Source: Pseudomonadota bacterium
Lineage (GTDB): Bacteria; Myxococcota_A; UBA796; SXON01
DNA length: 64,000 nt
Reading direction: 5' to 3'
NCBI GenBank assembly: GCA_030685065.1
Contig: JAUXQH010000145.1
Span: 62,001 to 126,000, forward strand
Position 1 is the first letter of the stretch. The number at the start of each line of letters is the position of its first letter. Below, piece by piece: positions 38,650-46,040 of the stretch. The notes beneath the pieces were generated by a model. It made no database searches and was not told where the DNA came from. It worked only from the letters and a program-made list of their open reading frames with translations. A program made the position numbers and the translations under genes.

Positions 38650-39554
38650 AGGTCCCTCCGGGCGAACACCACGTGTCCGAGCGAATAGTAGAGGACGGCC
38701 AACACTACGCTCCTTAGGACGGCGCCGCCGAAGATCGCGGGGTCGAGGGACCAGAAGTCAGCCCATGTGGTGGTGGCGATGAACATCCCGGCGAGGTCGG
38801 CGATCCTCCCCATCAGCGTGATCCCCGCGCTCTCGTCGAGCCAGTGCGCCGCGATCGGCATGGCCAGGAGGGTGCCCGCGGCCACGACGCGCGCTCCGTT
38901 GGGGGAGGGGATCCATTGGGACGCGGCGAGGCCGAGGCCCGCGAAGGGGAGCGCCCACAGGGCTGCCCGCGCGGTGCGACCGAGGATCGACAGGGCGAGC
39001 CCGACGGGCGGGTTGCCGCTCATCAGGGTCATCCCCATCCCCCACGCGACCGCGCCGCCGATCAGCGCCGCGACGGCCGCGATGAGGAGCTGCCCCATCA
39101 GCTTTCCGAGCCCGATCTGCAGGCGCCCCGTGCGGCACAACAGGTAGCGAACGCTCCGGCTCTTCACCTCGCCGGCGATGGACCCGGACGCGGAGAACAG
39201 GAGCACCAGGGGGATCAGCGCCATCGACGCCATGCCGGTCCACAGGCCCAGCAGGGGCTCCTCGAGGAGCTTCGCGGGGTCGGTTCCCGGGCCGACGATC
39301 CCGCCGACCATCCGCGTGACCTCGGGGTTCGTGAGCAGGGTCTCCATCATCGCGCCGGGGCGCTCCGTGGCGGGCACACCGAGCGTGCTGGCCGCGGTCT
39401 CCTCGAAGGTCTTGAGCATCTGCACGAGGATCCACGTCGCCGCGGCGATCCCGCCGGCGTAGGCGAGGAGCACGAGCTGGAACAGGCGCGTGCGGACGGC
39501 CTCGCCGAGCTCGTACACCGCCACCCACCAGACATCCGCCGCGAAACGGCTCAC
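38646..39554 (-). CDS. ABC-2 permease
   Basis: 302 residues from a GTG at 39554; the longer open frame upstream is low-complexity repeat. About six membrane segments with a cytoplasmic N-terminus and a large loop after the first segment match ABC-2-type permeases. The only gene in the operon that forms the channel. The GTG lies ten bases downstream of the 15-bp repeat at 39564-39608. Confidence 0.85.
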   Translation of the reverse strand: MSRFAADVWWVAVYELGEAVRTRLFQLVLLAYAGGIAAATWILVQMLKTFEETAASTLGVPATERPGAMMETLLTNPEVTRMVGGIVGPGTDPAKLLEEPLLGLWTGMASMALIPLVLLFSASGSIAGEVKSRSVRYLLCRTGRLQIGLGKLMGQLLIAAVAALIGGAVAWGMGMTLMSGNPPVGLALSILGRTARAALWALPFAGLGLAASQWIPSPNGARVVAAGTLLAMPIAAHWLDESAGITLMGRIADLAGMFIATTTWADFWSLDPAIFGGAVLRSVVLAVLYYSLGHVVFARRDL

Positions 39555-39563
39555 TCGCTGGCC

Positions 39564-39608
39564 CCCATCCGCCGAGCCCCCCTTCGCCGAGCCCTCATTC
39601 GCCGAGCC
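39564..39608. repeat. 15-bp tandem repeat, three copies
   Basis: On the minus strand three 15-base units of GGCTCGGCGAAKGRG-type sequence precede the permease start and overlap the last codons and stop of the upstream gene. Each contains a G-rich Shine-Dalgarno-like stretch. It resembles the other tandem repeats at gene starts in this window. Confidence 0.75.
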
Positions 39609-40320
39609 ACGGCTGGCCGCCCGGGCCCGCCACGCCCTCGAGCCGCACGAGCGACTCGAGCGCATCCCCGGAGAGATAGGAGAAGGGGTCCACCGCGGCC
39701 TCGTCGACCTCGGCGTACACATCGGCCGGAACCGCCTTCTGGAGGCGATCGTCCGCGGCGATCACGATGTCGAGCGCCTCGGCGGCAAAGTCCATCACGT
39801 CGCGACGGTCGACCTCACCGGAAGCCACCGCGGACTGCACGAACGCGTCCACCTCGGTCTTGAGCTCGCGGTTCATCTGGTCCATCGCGTCGGTGACGGC
39901 GGCGACCTCGGCGTCCTCGAGGCCACCCTGCTCGACCAGCGCGGCGAGCGCCTGACCGCGCCGCGCGTCGAGCGCCGTGTTCATCGCCGCGCGGAGCTGC
40001 TCGGGGGTCTCCGGTGGGGCGCCGTCGACCGGGGCGGCGTTCTCGCCCCCGGTGGGGGGCTGATCGTCGGTACCCTCGACGGGATCGGCGCCCTCCACGT
40101 TGCGCACGGTGCGCTCGGCGCCGGCCGACTCGAACGTCGAGGGGTCGGCACGCAGGATCGACCGGATGCTGTCCGCGGCGCCGCTCCGGCACGGCTTGCC
40201 TCCCGCCTCCTTCAGCGCGTCGAGCTCCGAGCGCATGGTCAGGAGCTCGCCGCGCGGCTGCCACGCGCCGAGGACGATCCCCACGACGAGCGCGATGACG
40301 GCAGGGAAGAAGGGCTTCAA
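39595..40320 (-). CDS. Membrane-anchored acidic protein of unknown function
   Basis: 241 residues. One N-terminal membrane segment (FFPAVIALVVGIVLGAW) is followed by a ~70-residue Asp/Glu/Pro-rich linker and a helical domain (about 105-225). I recognise no family. Its stop lies within the 15-base repeat; the ABC permease is downstream with about 40 bases between. Possibly part of the same operon. Predicted location is the periplasm, anchored to the inner membrane. Confidence 0.72.
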   Translation of the reverse strand: MKPFFPAVIALVVGIVLGAWQPRGELLTMRSELDALKEAGGKPCRSGAADSIRSILRADPSTFESAGAERTVRNVEGADPVEGTDDQPPTGGENAAPVDGAPPETPEQLRAAMNTALDARRGQALAALVEQGGLEDAEVAAVTDAMDQMNRELKTEVDAFVQSAVASGEVDRRDVMDFAAEALDIVIAADDRLQKAVPADVYAEVDEAAVDPFSYLSGDALESLVRLEGVAGPGGQPWLGE

Positions 40321-40374
40321 CGTGCACCGGGGAGGTGCGACTCCCTAATCGGTGTGGACGCGGCGCGGCACCTG

Positions 40375-40395
40375 CCTGCCGGAACCCCCGGCAGG
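40375..40395. other. 8-bp perfect hairpin between divergent genes
   Basis: CCTGCCGG (40375-40382) and CCGGCAGG (40388-40395) pair around a five-base loop, upstream of both 39595 (minus) and 40496 (plus) genes. It could be an operator or a leader hairpin; no T run follows. Confidence 0.4.
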
Positions 40396-40423
40396 TAGTC
40401 ATCGACCGGAGGCGGGATTCGTC

Positions 40424-40452
40424 TTGACAGGTAAATAGAACCATGAGAATCT
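40424..40452 (+). promoter_or_regulatory. Candidate promoter of the M23 peptidase gene
   Basis: A perfect -35 TTGACA (40424-40429) sits in an unusually AT-rich patch. The best -10 at 17-base spacing is GAATCT (40447-40452), helped by a preceding TG. The ATG is 43 bases further on. The -10 match is weak. Confidence 0.45.
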
Positions 40453-40495
40453 GTATGAACGTCACGCGCGCCCGTAGCCGCCATCCGAGGTTTCC

Positions 40496-41545
40496 ATGCT
40501 CCCCGAGTCCCTCCGCTTCCCTCCTGGCGGAAAGCCCTGGCTGTTGTACGGTTTGTTCGGGGCGAGCCTCGTCCTGAACCTCGCGCTGGCGGTCAAGTAC
40601 AGCGGCGGGGACGAGATCGCGCCGGAGGAGCCCGGCCAGGCGGAGTCCGCGCCGATCGTCGCCCCGATCGGGGACGAGACGACCATCTCGAACCCGTCCG
40701 TCCCGGCGAACCTCGTGGCGCCGCTCCCGGAGCCGCTGGGCGTGGCGCGCGCGGCCGGCACCGAGGTGTTCACGGGCGTCGTCACCAGCTCGCTGTCCGT
40801 GACGTTCCAGGCCGCCACGGCCGCCAATCCCGCCGCCCTCACCGCGGTCTACGCGCGGCTGTTCGCGTGGGACGTCGATCTGCGGCGAGACCTCCACAAG
40901 GGTGACACGGTCGAGGTTCTGTATGAGCAGCCCGACGGCGCCGAGCCGCTCGTGCTCGCGGCGCGCCTCCGCAGCCAGCCCGGCACCGGCACCGAAAAAG
41001 TCTTCTCGGCATGGCGCTACCAGGCCCCTGGCGACCGCTTCCCGTCCTACTGGTCCGACACCGGCGAGGAGGTGCCCCGCCGCCTCATCGACGGGCCGCT
41101 CCCCGACTATGAGCAGATCACGAGCCTCCTGAAGGATCGCCCCACCCACGAGGGCATGGACTTCAAGACCCCGATCGGCACGCCCATCGTCGCGCCCCGG
41201 GCGGGCCGCGTCACGCGGACCAACTGGAACCACGCGGCCAACGGGAACTGTGTCGAGGTGCAATTCTCGGACGGGGCGACGGCCAAGTTCCTCCACATGA
41301 ACGAGAACGGCGTCAAGGACGGCCAGACCCTCTCCGCGGGCACCGAGATCGGGAAGACCGGGAACACCGGGCGTTCTACCGGCCCGCACCTGCATTATCA
41401 GCTCGAGCGAGGCGGTCGCGTCCTCGACCCCACGGAGTACCACGGCACTCTCCGCCGTCAGCTCCCCCCCGACGCGATGCCCGGCTTCGAACAGGCACGC
41501 AAGGAGCTCGCGGAGCAGCTCGACGGGCGGTTGGCCTCGCGCTGA
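40496..41545 (+). CDS. M23-family peptidoglycan peptidase
   Basis: 349 residues. Membrane segment near 16-33, then an Ala/Pro/Glu linker, an OapA/LysM-like beta region and a C-terminal LytM/M23 domain. Zinc ligands: His218 and Asp222 in THEGMDF, and His298/His300 in GPHLHY. With all catalytic residues it is likely an active cross-bridge endopeptidase anchored to the inner membrane, working on the cell wall or on division/outer-membrane assembly. Confidence 0.92.
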   Translation: MLPESLRFPPGGKPWLLYGLFGASLVLNLALAVKYSGGDEIAPEEPGQAESAPIVAPIGDETTISNPSVPANLVAPLPEPLGVARAAGTEVFTGVVTSSLSVTFQAATAANPAALTAVYARLFAWDVDLRRDLHKGDTVEVLYEQPDGAEPLVLAARLRSQPGTGTEKVFSAWRYQAPGDRFPSYWSDTGEEVPRRLIDGPLPDYEQITSLLKDRPTHEGMDFKTPIGTPIVAPRAGRVTRTNWNHAANGNCVEVQFSDGATAKFLHMNENGVKDGQTLSAGTEIGKTGNTGRSTGPHLHYQLERGGRVLDPTEYHGTLRRQLPPDAMPGFEQARKELAEQLDGRLASR

Positions 41546-41939
41546 GCTGCCGGCTCGGTCGGGGCGCGTCCCCGCCCTGAGCGGCGGGGCCGGGCGCCTA
41601 CGGGCTCGCCCTCTCGGGCTCGGTCCGCCGGGCAAAGCCCCGGCGGGACCGGCCGCGCGGGGCGCGCGTCCGCCCTGCGGTGCCCTCGCGCGTGCTTGGC
41701 GATGCAAAGGAGCCGAGTGGGTGCCCGCGTCGCCGGGTACGACGGTCGCGCGGCTCGTGCGCGAGCTGATCACCTCCGCAGCGTCCGGCCGGTAGGCCGC
41801 GCGAGGGGGCCAGAGGGCACGCCGCGCGTGAGCGAGGCGTGGTTCGGGGCCCCGGCGGGCACCGCCGCCGCCCCAACGGAGGCCGGAGGCCGAACCCCGG
41901 CGGACACCGACCTGGGCGTCCTCGCCCGGGTCGCGCCCT
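41546..41939. other. Non-coding GC-rich stretch with hairpin
   Basis: No convincing gene in 394 bases between the peptidase and the MYXO-CTERM gene. A 12-bp stem with two bulges and an AAA triloop lies at 41621-41651 (GGTCCGCCGGGC / GCCCCGGCGGGACC), 76 bases after the peptidase stop, with no T run. A GTG ORF at 41721 with a nearby AAGGAG is only 24 codons. Confidence 0.6.
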
Positions 41940-43643
41940 TCAGCGCCGACGCCGCAGCCCCGGCACCATCAGCGCGATGAAGAAGGGCAGGAACCGCACG
42001 CCCACGCCCGAGTGGGCGCAGCTGGTCCCGCCGTCGCAGCCGCCGTCCGCGCCGCAGCCGCTGTCGGTGCCGCCGCAGCCCCCGGCGTCGTCGCAGCCGA
42101 GCTCGGCGCCGATGTCGATGTCGCCCGTGTTGATGCCGCCGTCTTCGCAGCCGATGCTGCCCCCCGCGCAGCCCGAGAGCTCGATGGGCTCGACGTCTTC
42201 GATGTCGAGCACCGCGTAGCCGCCGAGCCAGCTGTCCTCCGGCAGCCACCAGATCCACCCGAGCCCGATCCCGCGCCACGAGGGAATCGCCACGCTCGGG
42301 AGCTCGGGGAGGAAGGAGCCGAGCAGCGTCGGCACGAAGGCGGCGAGGCCGTCGGAGAACCCCTCGGGGAGCAGCTCGTGGTCGTCCTCTACGAAGCTGA
42401 GCTGGTCGTCCACCACGATGCCGGGGGTCAGGACGCCGTCCGCGAGCGGGAGATCGAGGCCGATGGAGCCCGCCAGGGTGACGCCGAACACGCGTGCTTC
42501 GCGACCGTCGATCGCGCCATAGGCGGCGAGGTTCAGCCCGTCGAGGTTCACGCGGAGCGGGGCGCCGTCGTCCGAGAAGGACGTGGTGGGCGCGGCGAGG
42601 GGCCGTACGGCGAGCGCGAGCGGCACGGTCACCGGGAAGAGGGCCTCCCAGGGCTCCCCGAACACCGGGCCGAAGAGGGACGAGTCGAGCGCGGCGCCGC
42701 CGAGATCGGCCACGTCGATGCAGAGGGCGCCGGTCTGATACGCGGCGAAGAGCACCTGGTCGACGAAGGCCTTGTTCACGACAGCCGCGGCGTCGTACGC
42801 CAAGGCGTCGTCCGGGGCGAGGCCGTCGAGCGTGGGCCAGGCGTCGATGCTGCTCGGGGCACTACCGCCCGGTACGCAGGCGGACACGACGGTCGGGGCC
42901 ACCGAAGCGCCGAGGCCGATGAACAGGCCGCTCGACGTGATGGCGAAGCTGGACGGCGCCAGGGTGAGCGCCACCTCCCCTTCGCCGAGGGCGAGGGAGG
43001 TCTCGATGACGAGCGCGCCGAGGGCGTCCTCGAGGGTGGGCTCGATGGTGGAGCCGAGGTCGGCGAGCGAGGGCGCGACGGCGTCCTCGAGGATCCGGGT
43101 GATGAACTCCGGATCCGACCCGAGCAGCGTCCCGATGGCGTCGGCGAGGACGCAGCCGTCGAGGGGATTGCCGATCGGCGCGAGGTCGAACGTGACGGCG
43201 CCCGCGGTCGCGTCGAACACGCCGTCGGCGTAGGTGATGCCGATCGGGACGTGGACCTCGAGCGAGACCGTGGGGAGCTCGACGCTGCACGTCTCCGCGA
43301 GGTCGACGAGCGGGGCGCAGTCCCCCGTGGCGGTGAGGGCCGACGCCGACGACGAGAGCGCGCCGTAGACGATGAGCTCGAGCTGCCCGGCGGATGGGGC
43401 AAGCTCGACGATCTGGATGTCGAGCTCGAGCGTCAGCGGGGCGAGGGCCCAGGAGAGGGTCTGGGTCGGATCCGCGTCGTCGCACGCGAGCTCGCCTCCG
43501 AGGCCGCCCACGGGGAAGGCGTCGGGCATGATGCCGGCGATGGCCTGGCCCAGCCGGTCGAAGCCACGCTCCGAGACGTGGACGCCGACGGCGCTCTCCA
43601 CGGGTTCGTACGCGAGGGCGGCGGCGGCGAAGATCATCAACAT
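41940..43643 (-). CDS. Secreted protein with MYXO-CTERM-like tail
   Basis: 567 residues with a signal peptide (MIFAAAALAYEP). The mature protein is beta-rich and acidic without a recognised domain; repeated (V/I)xLxLAP stretches could be a BPI-like or barrel fold. The C-terminus has a Gly/Cys-rich stretch (GCDDAGGCGGTDSGCG), a hydrophobic segment (FLPFFIALMVPGL) and RRRR, the layout of MYXO-CTERM sorting signals, which anchor myxobacterial proteins for surface retention or cleavage. Confidence 0.8.
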   Translation of the reverse strand: MLMIFAAAALAYEPVESAVGVHVSERGFDRLGQAIAGIMPDAFPVGGLGGELACDDADPTQTLSWALAPLTLELDIQIVELAPSAGQLELIVYGALSSSASALTATGDCAPLVDLAETCSVELPTVSLEVHVPIGITYADGVFDATAGAVTFDLAPIGNPLDGCVLADAIGTLLGSDPEFITRILEDAVAPSLADLGSTIEPTLEDALGALVIETSLALGEGEVALTLAPSSFAITSSGLFIGLGASVAPTVVSACVPGGSAPSSIDAWPTLDGLAPDDALAYDAAAVVNKAFVDQVLFAAYQTGALCIDVADLGGAALDSSLFGPVFGEPWEALFPVTVPLALAVRPLAAPTTSFSDDGAPLRVNLDGLNLAAYGAIDGREARVFGVTLAGSIGLDLPLADGVLTPGIVVDDQLSFVEDDHELLPEGFSDGLAAFVPTLLGSFLPELPSVAIPSWRGIGLGWIWWLPEDSWLGGYAVLDIEDVEPIELSGCAGGSIGCEDGGINTGDIDIGAELGCDDAGGCGGTDSGCGADGGCDGGTSCAHSGVGVRFLPFFIALMVPGLRRRR

Positions 43644-43661
43644 CCGCCCATCATCGCGGAA

Positions 43662-45362
43662 TCAAGGCGCGGGGTCCACACGATACAGCGTCGCTTGTAC
43701 GGTTGACCCCGCGCTGGGCTCGGAGGGCAGCCGCGCGACGGGGGTGGCGACCAGCGATGCCGCCGCGGCGGCGGCCGCGACCTTCCTCTCGTCTGGGCTC
43801 CAATTGTAGATCATCGGTGCGCTCGCGCGTACCGACAGGAACCAGCCGTTCTCCGCGAGGCGGAGGATCGCCTCCGGGTCCGCCGCGCCGTTCGCGCGGG
43901 CGCCCCACGCGTGGGTCACCGCGACCTCGGGGGCGCGCGCCTCGAGCATGCCGTACAGCTCATAGTCGCAGGCCACGAGGTGGGTGACCTTCTGCGCGCG
44001 CAACATCTCTACGAGGGCGGTCTGGCCTGCCTCGGTGAAGGAGGGCATGCGGATGGTGTTCACGATGCGATCGGTGTCGGCGAGATGGAGGACGCCCGCG
44101 ACCAGGAAGGGCGACACGAACACGCCGGCGAAAACGCCCCGCAAGAGCGAACGCGGCGGAGCGAGGGTGCCCGCGAGGCGGTCCGCCGCGAGCCCCACGA
44201 GGAGCGCGAGGGGCACCGAGGCCTGCGCCAGGTGGTGCAGATCGCGGTTGGCGACCGCGAGGACGGCGATCTGAAGCGGCACCGCGATGGAGAGGAAGCG
44301 GAGGAGCGCGCCGGAGGCGCTCGGATGCGCGGCCCTCCGGGCGTGTACGCGCCACTCGACCGTGATCCCGGCGATCGTGGCGACGAACCCGACGAGCCGG
44401 AGGATCGAGACGGGGGCGACGGCCTCGGCCCCGTAGGCCCGGGCGAAAAACGCGGCGGGGTTTCCGAAGAAGTAGACGAGGTTGGTCAGCCCCTCTCGCG
44501 CCGGTGACGCGCCGGACCAGCCCCCCCACAGCCGCGCGAACTGCAGCCCAATTGTGTCGTGCGACACGATGTGCGGGAGCGGGAGGAGGAGCTGGTGCAC
44601 GTTCGCGACGAACAGGGGCGCGGTGCAGAGCAGCGGGATGCCGAGGAGCACGCCGAGGCGCGCGGGAGGCGGTGGCCGCAGGTCGGGACGATCCGACCGG
44701 GTGAGCACCACAGCGATGCCGTAGGCCACGAGCGTGGCGGCGAACGTGGCCTTCGCCGCGAGGCCGAGGCCGACGCCCAGCGCGATCGCCACCGCGCCGT
44801 GGGTGCCGCCCCTCCACCGGCGGCTCCAGAGCGCCCACACCACGAGCAGCGCGGCGGCCTGGAGGAGGATCTCCGTGCCGCCGAGCACCTTTCGATAGAA
44901 GACGAAGCACCAGTCGGTCGCGAGCACCCAGGCGGCGGCGCCGGCGGCGGTGCGGGTGCCGTGGAAGAGGAGGAAGCGGTGCGCGAGGAGGAGGAGCAGC
45001 GCGCCGAGGGCCACGTGGGTGGCCGTGCCCGCGGCGATCGACCCGGTGAGCGCTCGGGCCGCTCGCGCGGGCCAGTCCGCGATGCCGCCCGTGTAGGCGT
45101 TGATCGCCAGCGGGAGCTCGGCGGCCCCGAGCACAAGCGATTCGGTGGGACGGGTGCGCGCGGCCCGGAGGAGCCCGCCCGCCTCGGCGCCGCTCAGGGG
45201 AGGGTCGAGCGCCACGAGCACCGTCGGCGCCCGTGGCAGTGCCCAGCCGATGGCGACCTCTCCGACGAGGCCCACCGCGCGCACGGTCCAGAACGCAAGG
45301 CCGAGGTAAGCGACGAGCGCGCCGAGGGCCATCCATGAAGATCGGCTGGGAAAGAGAATCAT
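43662..45362 (-). CDS. Glycosyltransferase-39-like membrane protein
   Basis: 566 residues from an ATG at 45362 (earlier starts possible). Ten or more membrane segments; the layout with an early periplasmic loop (YTGGIADWPARAARALTG) and the later mid-protein loop resembles GT39/PMT-type glycosyltransferases. These use polyprenyl-phosphate sugars to modify proteins or glycans on the periplasmic side. No canonical DE motif is secure, so the assignment is moderate. It starts 19 bases upstream of the MYXO-CTERM gene. Confidence 0.65.
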   Translation of the reverse strand: MILFPSRSSWMALGALVAYLGLAFWTVRAVGLVGEVAIGWALPRAPTVLVALDPPLSGAEAGGLLRAARTRPTESLVLGAAELPLAINAYTGGIADWPARAARALTGSIAAGTATHVALGALLLLLAHRFLLFHGTRTAAGAAAWVLATDWCFVFYRKVLGGTEILLQAAALLVVWALWSRRWRGGTHGAVAIALGVGLGLAAKATFAATLVAYGIAVVLTRSDRPDLRPPPPARLGVLLGIPLLCTAPLFVANVHQLLLPLPHIVSHDTIGLQFARLWGGWSGASPAREGLTNLVYFFGNPAAFFARAYGAEAVAPVSILRLVGFVATIAGITVEWRVHARRAAHPSASGALLRFLSIAVPLQIAVLAVANRDLHHLAQASVPLALLVGLAADRLAGTLAPPRSLLRGVFAGVFVSPFLVAGVLHLADTDRIVNTIRMPSFTEAGQTALVEMLRAQKVTHLVACDYELYGMLEARAPEVAVTHAWGARANGAADPEAILRLAENGWFLSVRASAPMIYNWSPDERKVAAAAAAASLVATPVARLPSEPSAGSTVQATLYRVDPAP

Positions 45363-45482
45363 CGACGAATCGGGAATGCCCGGGCGGCGCGAGGCCTTCT
45401 CGGGTTGATTCCACCTGGATTCTGCGCGGTCCACACCCGGCAGCTATAGTTCGATGAGCGCCCCAGTGGCGCGGGAGCGGCG

Positions 45483-45635
45483 ATGAGCGACAACCGACCC
45501 GAGACCCCGGCCCCGTCCAAGAAGCCGCCCGAGCCCAGCTGGCTCGATCAGCTTCGCGATCGGTTCGCCGAGCTGATGGACAGCCTCGTGGAGCCCCCGA
45601 TGCCGGTGCCTGTCCCCGTGCGGCCCCGCCGGTAG
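45483..45635 (+). CDS. Small Pro-rich 50-residue ORF
   Basis: ATG 45483 to TAG 45635 encodes 50 residues: a Pro/Lys-rich start, an amphipathic helix (SWLDQLRDRFAELMDSLVEP) and a basic PVPVPVRPRR end. A GGAG lies seven bases before the ATG, and the codon use looks GC-third biased. It is divergent from the GT39-like gene. No family is recognised. Confidence 0.55.
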   Translation: MSDNRPETPAPSKKPPEPSWLDQLRDRFAELMDSLVEPPMPVPVPVRPRR

Positions 45636-45693
45636 GAGCGCCCGGGCGGCCTCGCCGCTGGGAGAGAAGGCGGGCAGAATCAGCCCGTCAGCC

Positions 45694-45735
45694 AAAAAAG
45701 CGAACCCCCGGGCACCTTGCGGCGCCCGGGGGCCC
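45694..45735 (-). terminator. Intrinsic terminator on minus strand
   Basis: CCCCCGGGC (45705-45713) pairs perfectly with GCCCGGGGG (45724-45732) with a ten-base loop. On the minus strand this stem is followed by a six-base U run (A run at 45694-45699). It would end the small lipoprotein transcript reading from about 45990. Confidence 0.8.
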
Positions 45736-45789
45736 TCTTGGCGTGCGCTCCCTCCTGGCGCGTGCCAGGAATTCGCTCACGCGGCCGAT

Positions 45790-45897
45790 TTATTCGGCGT
45801 TCTCGGCGGCGGTGTCGTCGTCGGTGCTGCCGGAGCAAGCAACGAGGGAGGCGGCGAGAGCGGCTACGAGGGCGAGAACGAGCGCGGGCTTGAACAT
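45790..45897 (-). CDS. 35-residue lipoprotein
   Basis: The ATG at 45897 is preceded by AGAGGAGA with seven bases of spacing. The peptide has a signal (MFKPALVLALVAALAASLVAC) and then Ser/Gly/Asp-rich residues ending with acidic residues, so the mature form is about 14 residues, lipidated. It resembles entericidin-like small envelope lipoproteins in form only. A strong promoter, leader and intrinsic terminator frame it, suggesting abundant expression. Confidence 0.82.
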   Translation of the reverse strand: MFKPALVLALVAALAASLVACSGSTDDDTAAENAE

Positions 45898-45996
45898 GTT
45901 GATGTCTCCTCTTGCGGTGAGCTCCGGATGCGGACCGGCGGCCGTGTCGCTGCCAACAACCGTGCGGACACGATTGGTTGCCTTGCAGCGCGAAGC

Positions 45997-46025
45997 ACTA
46001 TGACCGATCGATTCAAGCTCGTCAA
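45997..46025 (-). promoter_or_regulatory. Promoter of the small lipoprotein gene
   Basis: On the minus strand TTGACG (46020-46025) and CATAGT (45997-46002) are 17 bases apart, close to the housekeeping consensus. Initiation would be near 45990, giving a leader of about 90 bases to the ATG. Confidence 0.6.
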
Positions 46026-46040
46026 GAGTGTGACAGTTGC

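Noticed and set aside
41721..41795. 24-codon GTG ORF with AAGGAG eight bases upstream
   Set aside because: Too short and without homology that I can recognise; its helix-like sequence could be chance. Left as part of the non-coding stretch.
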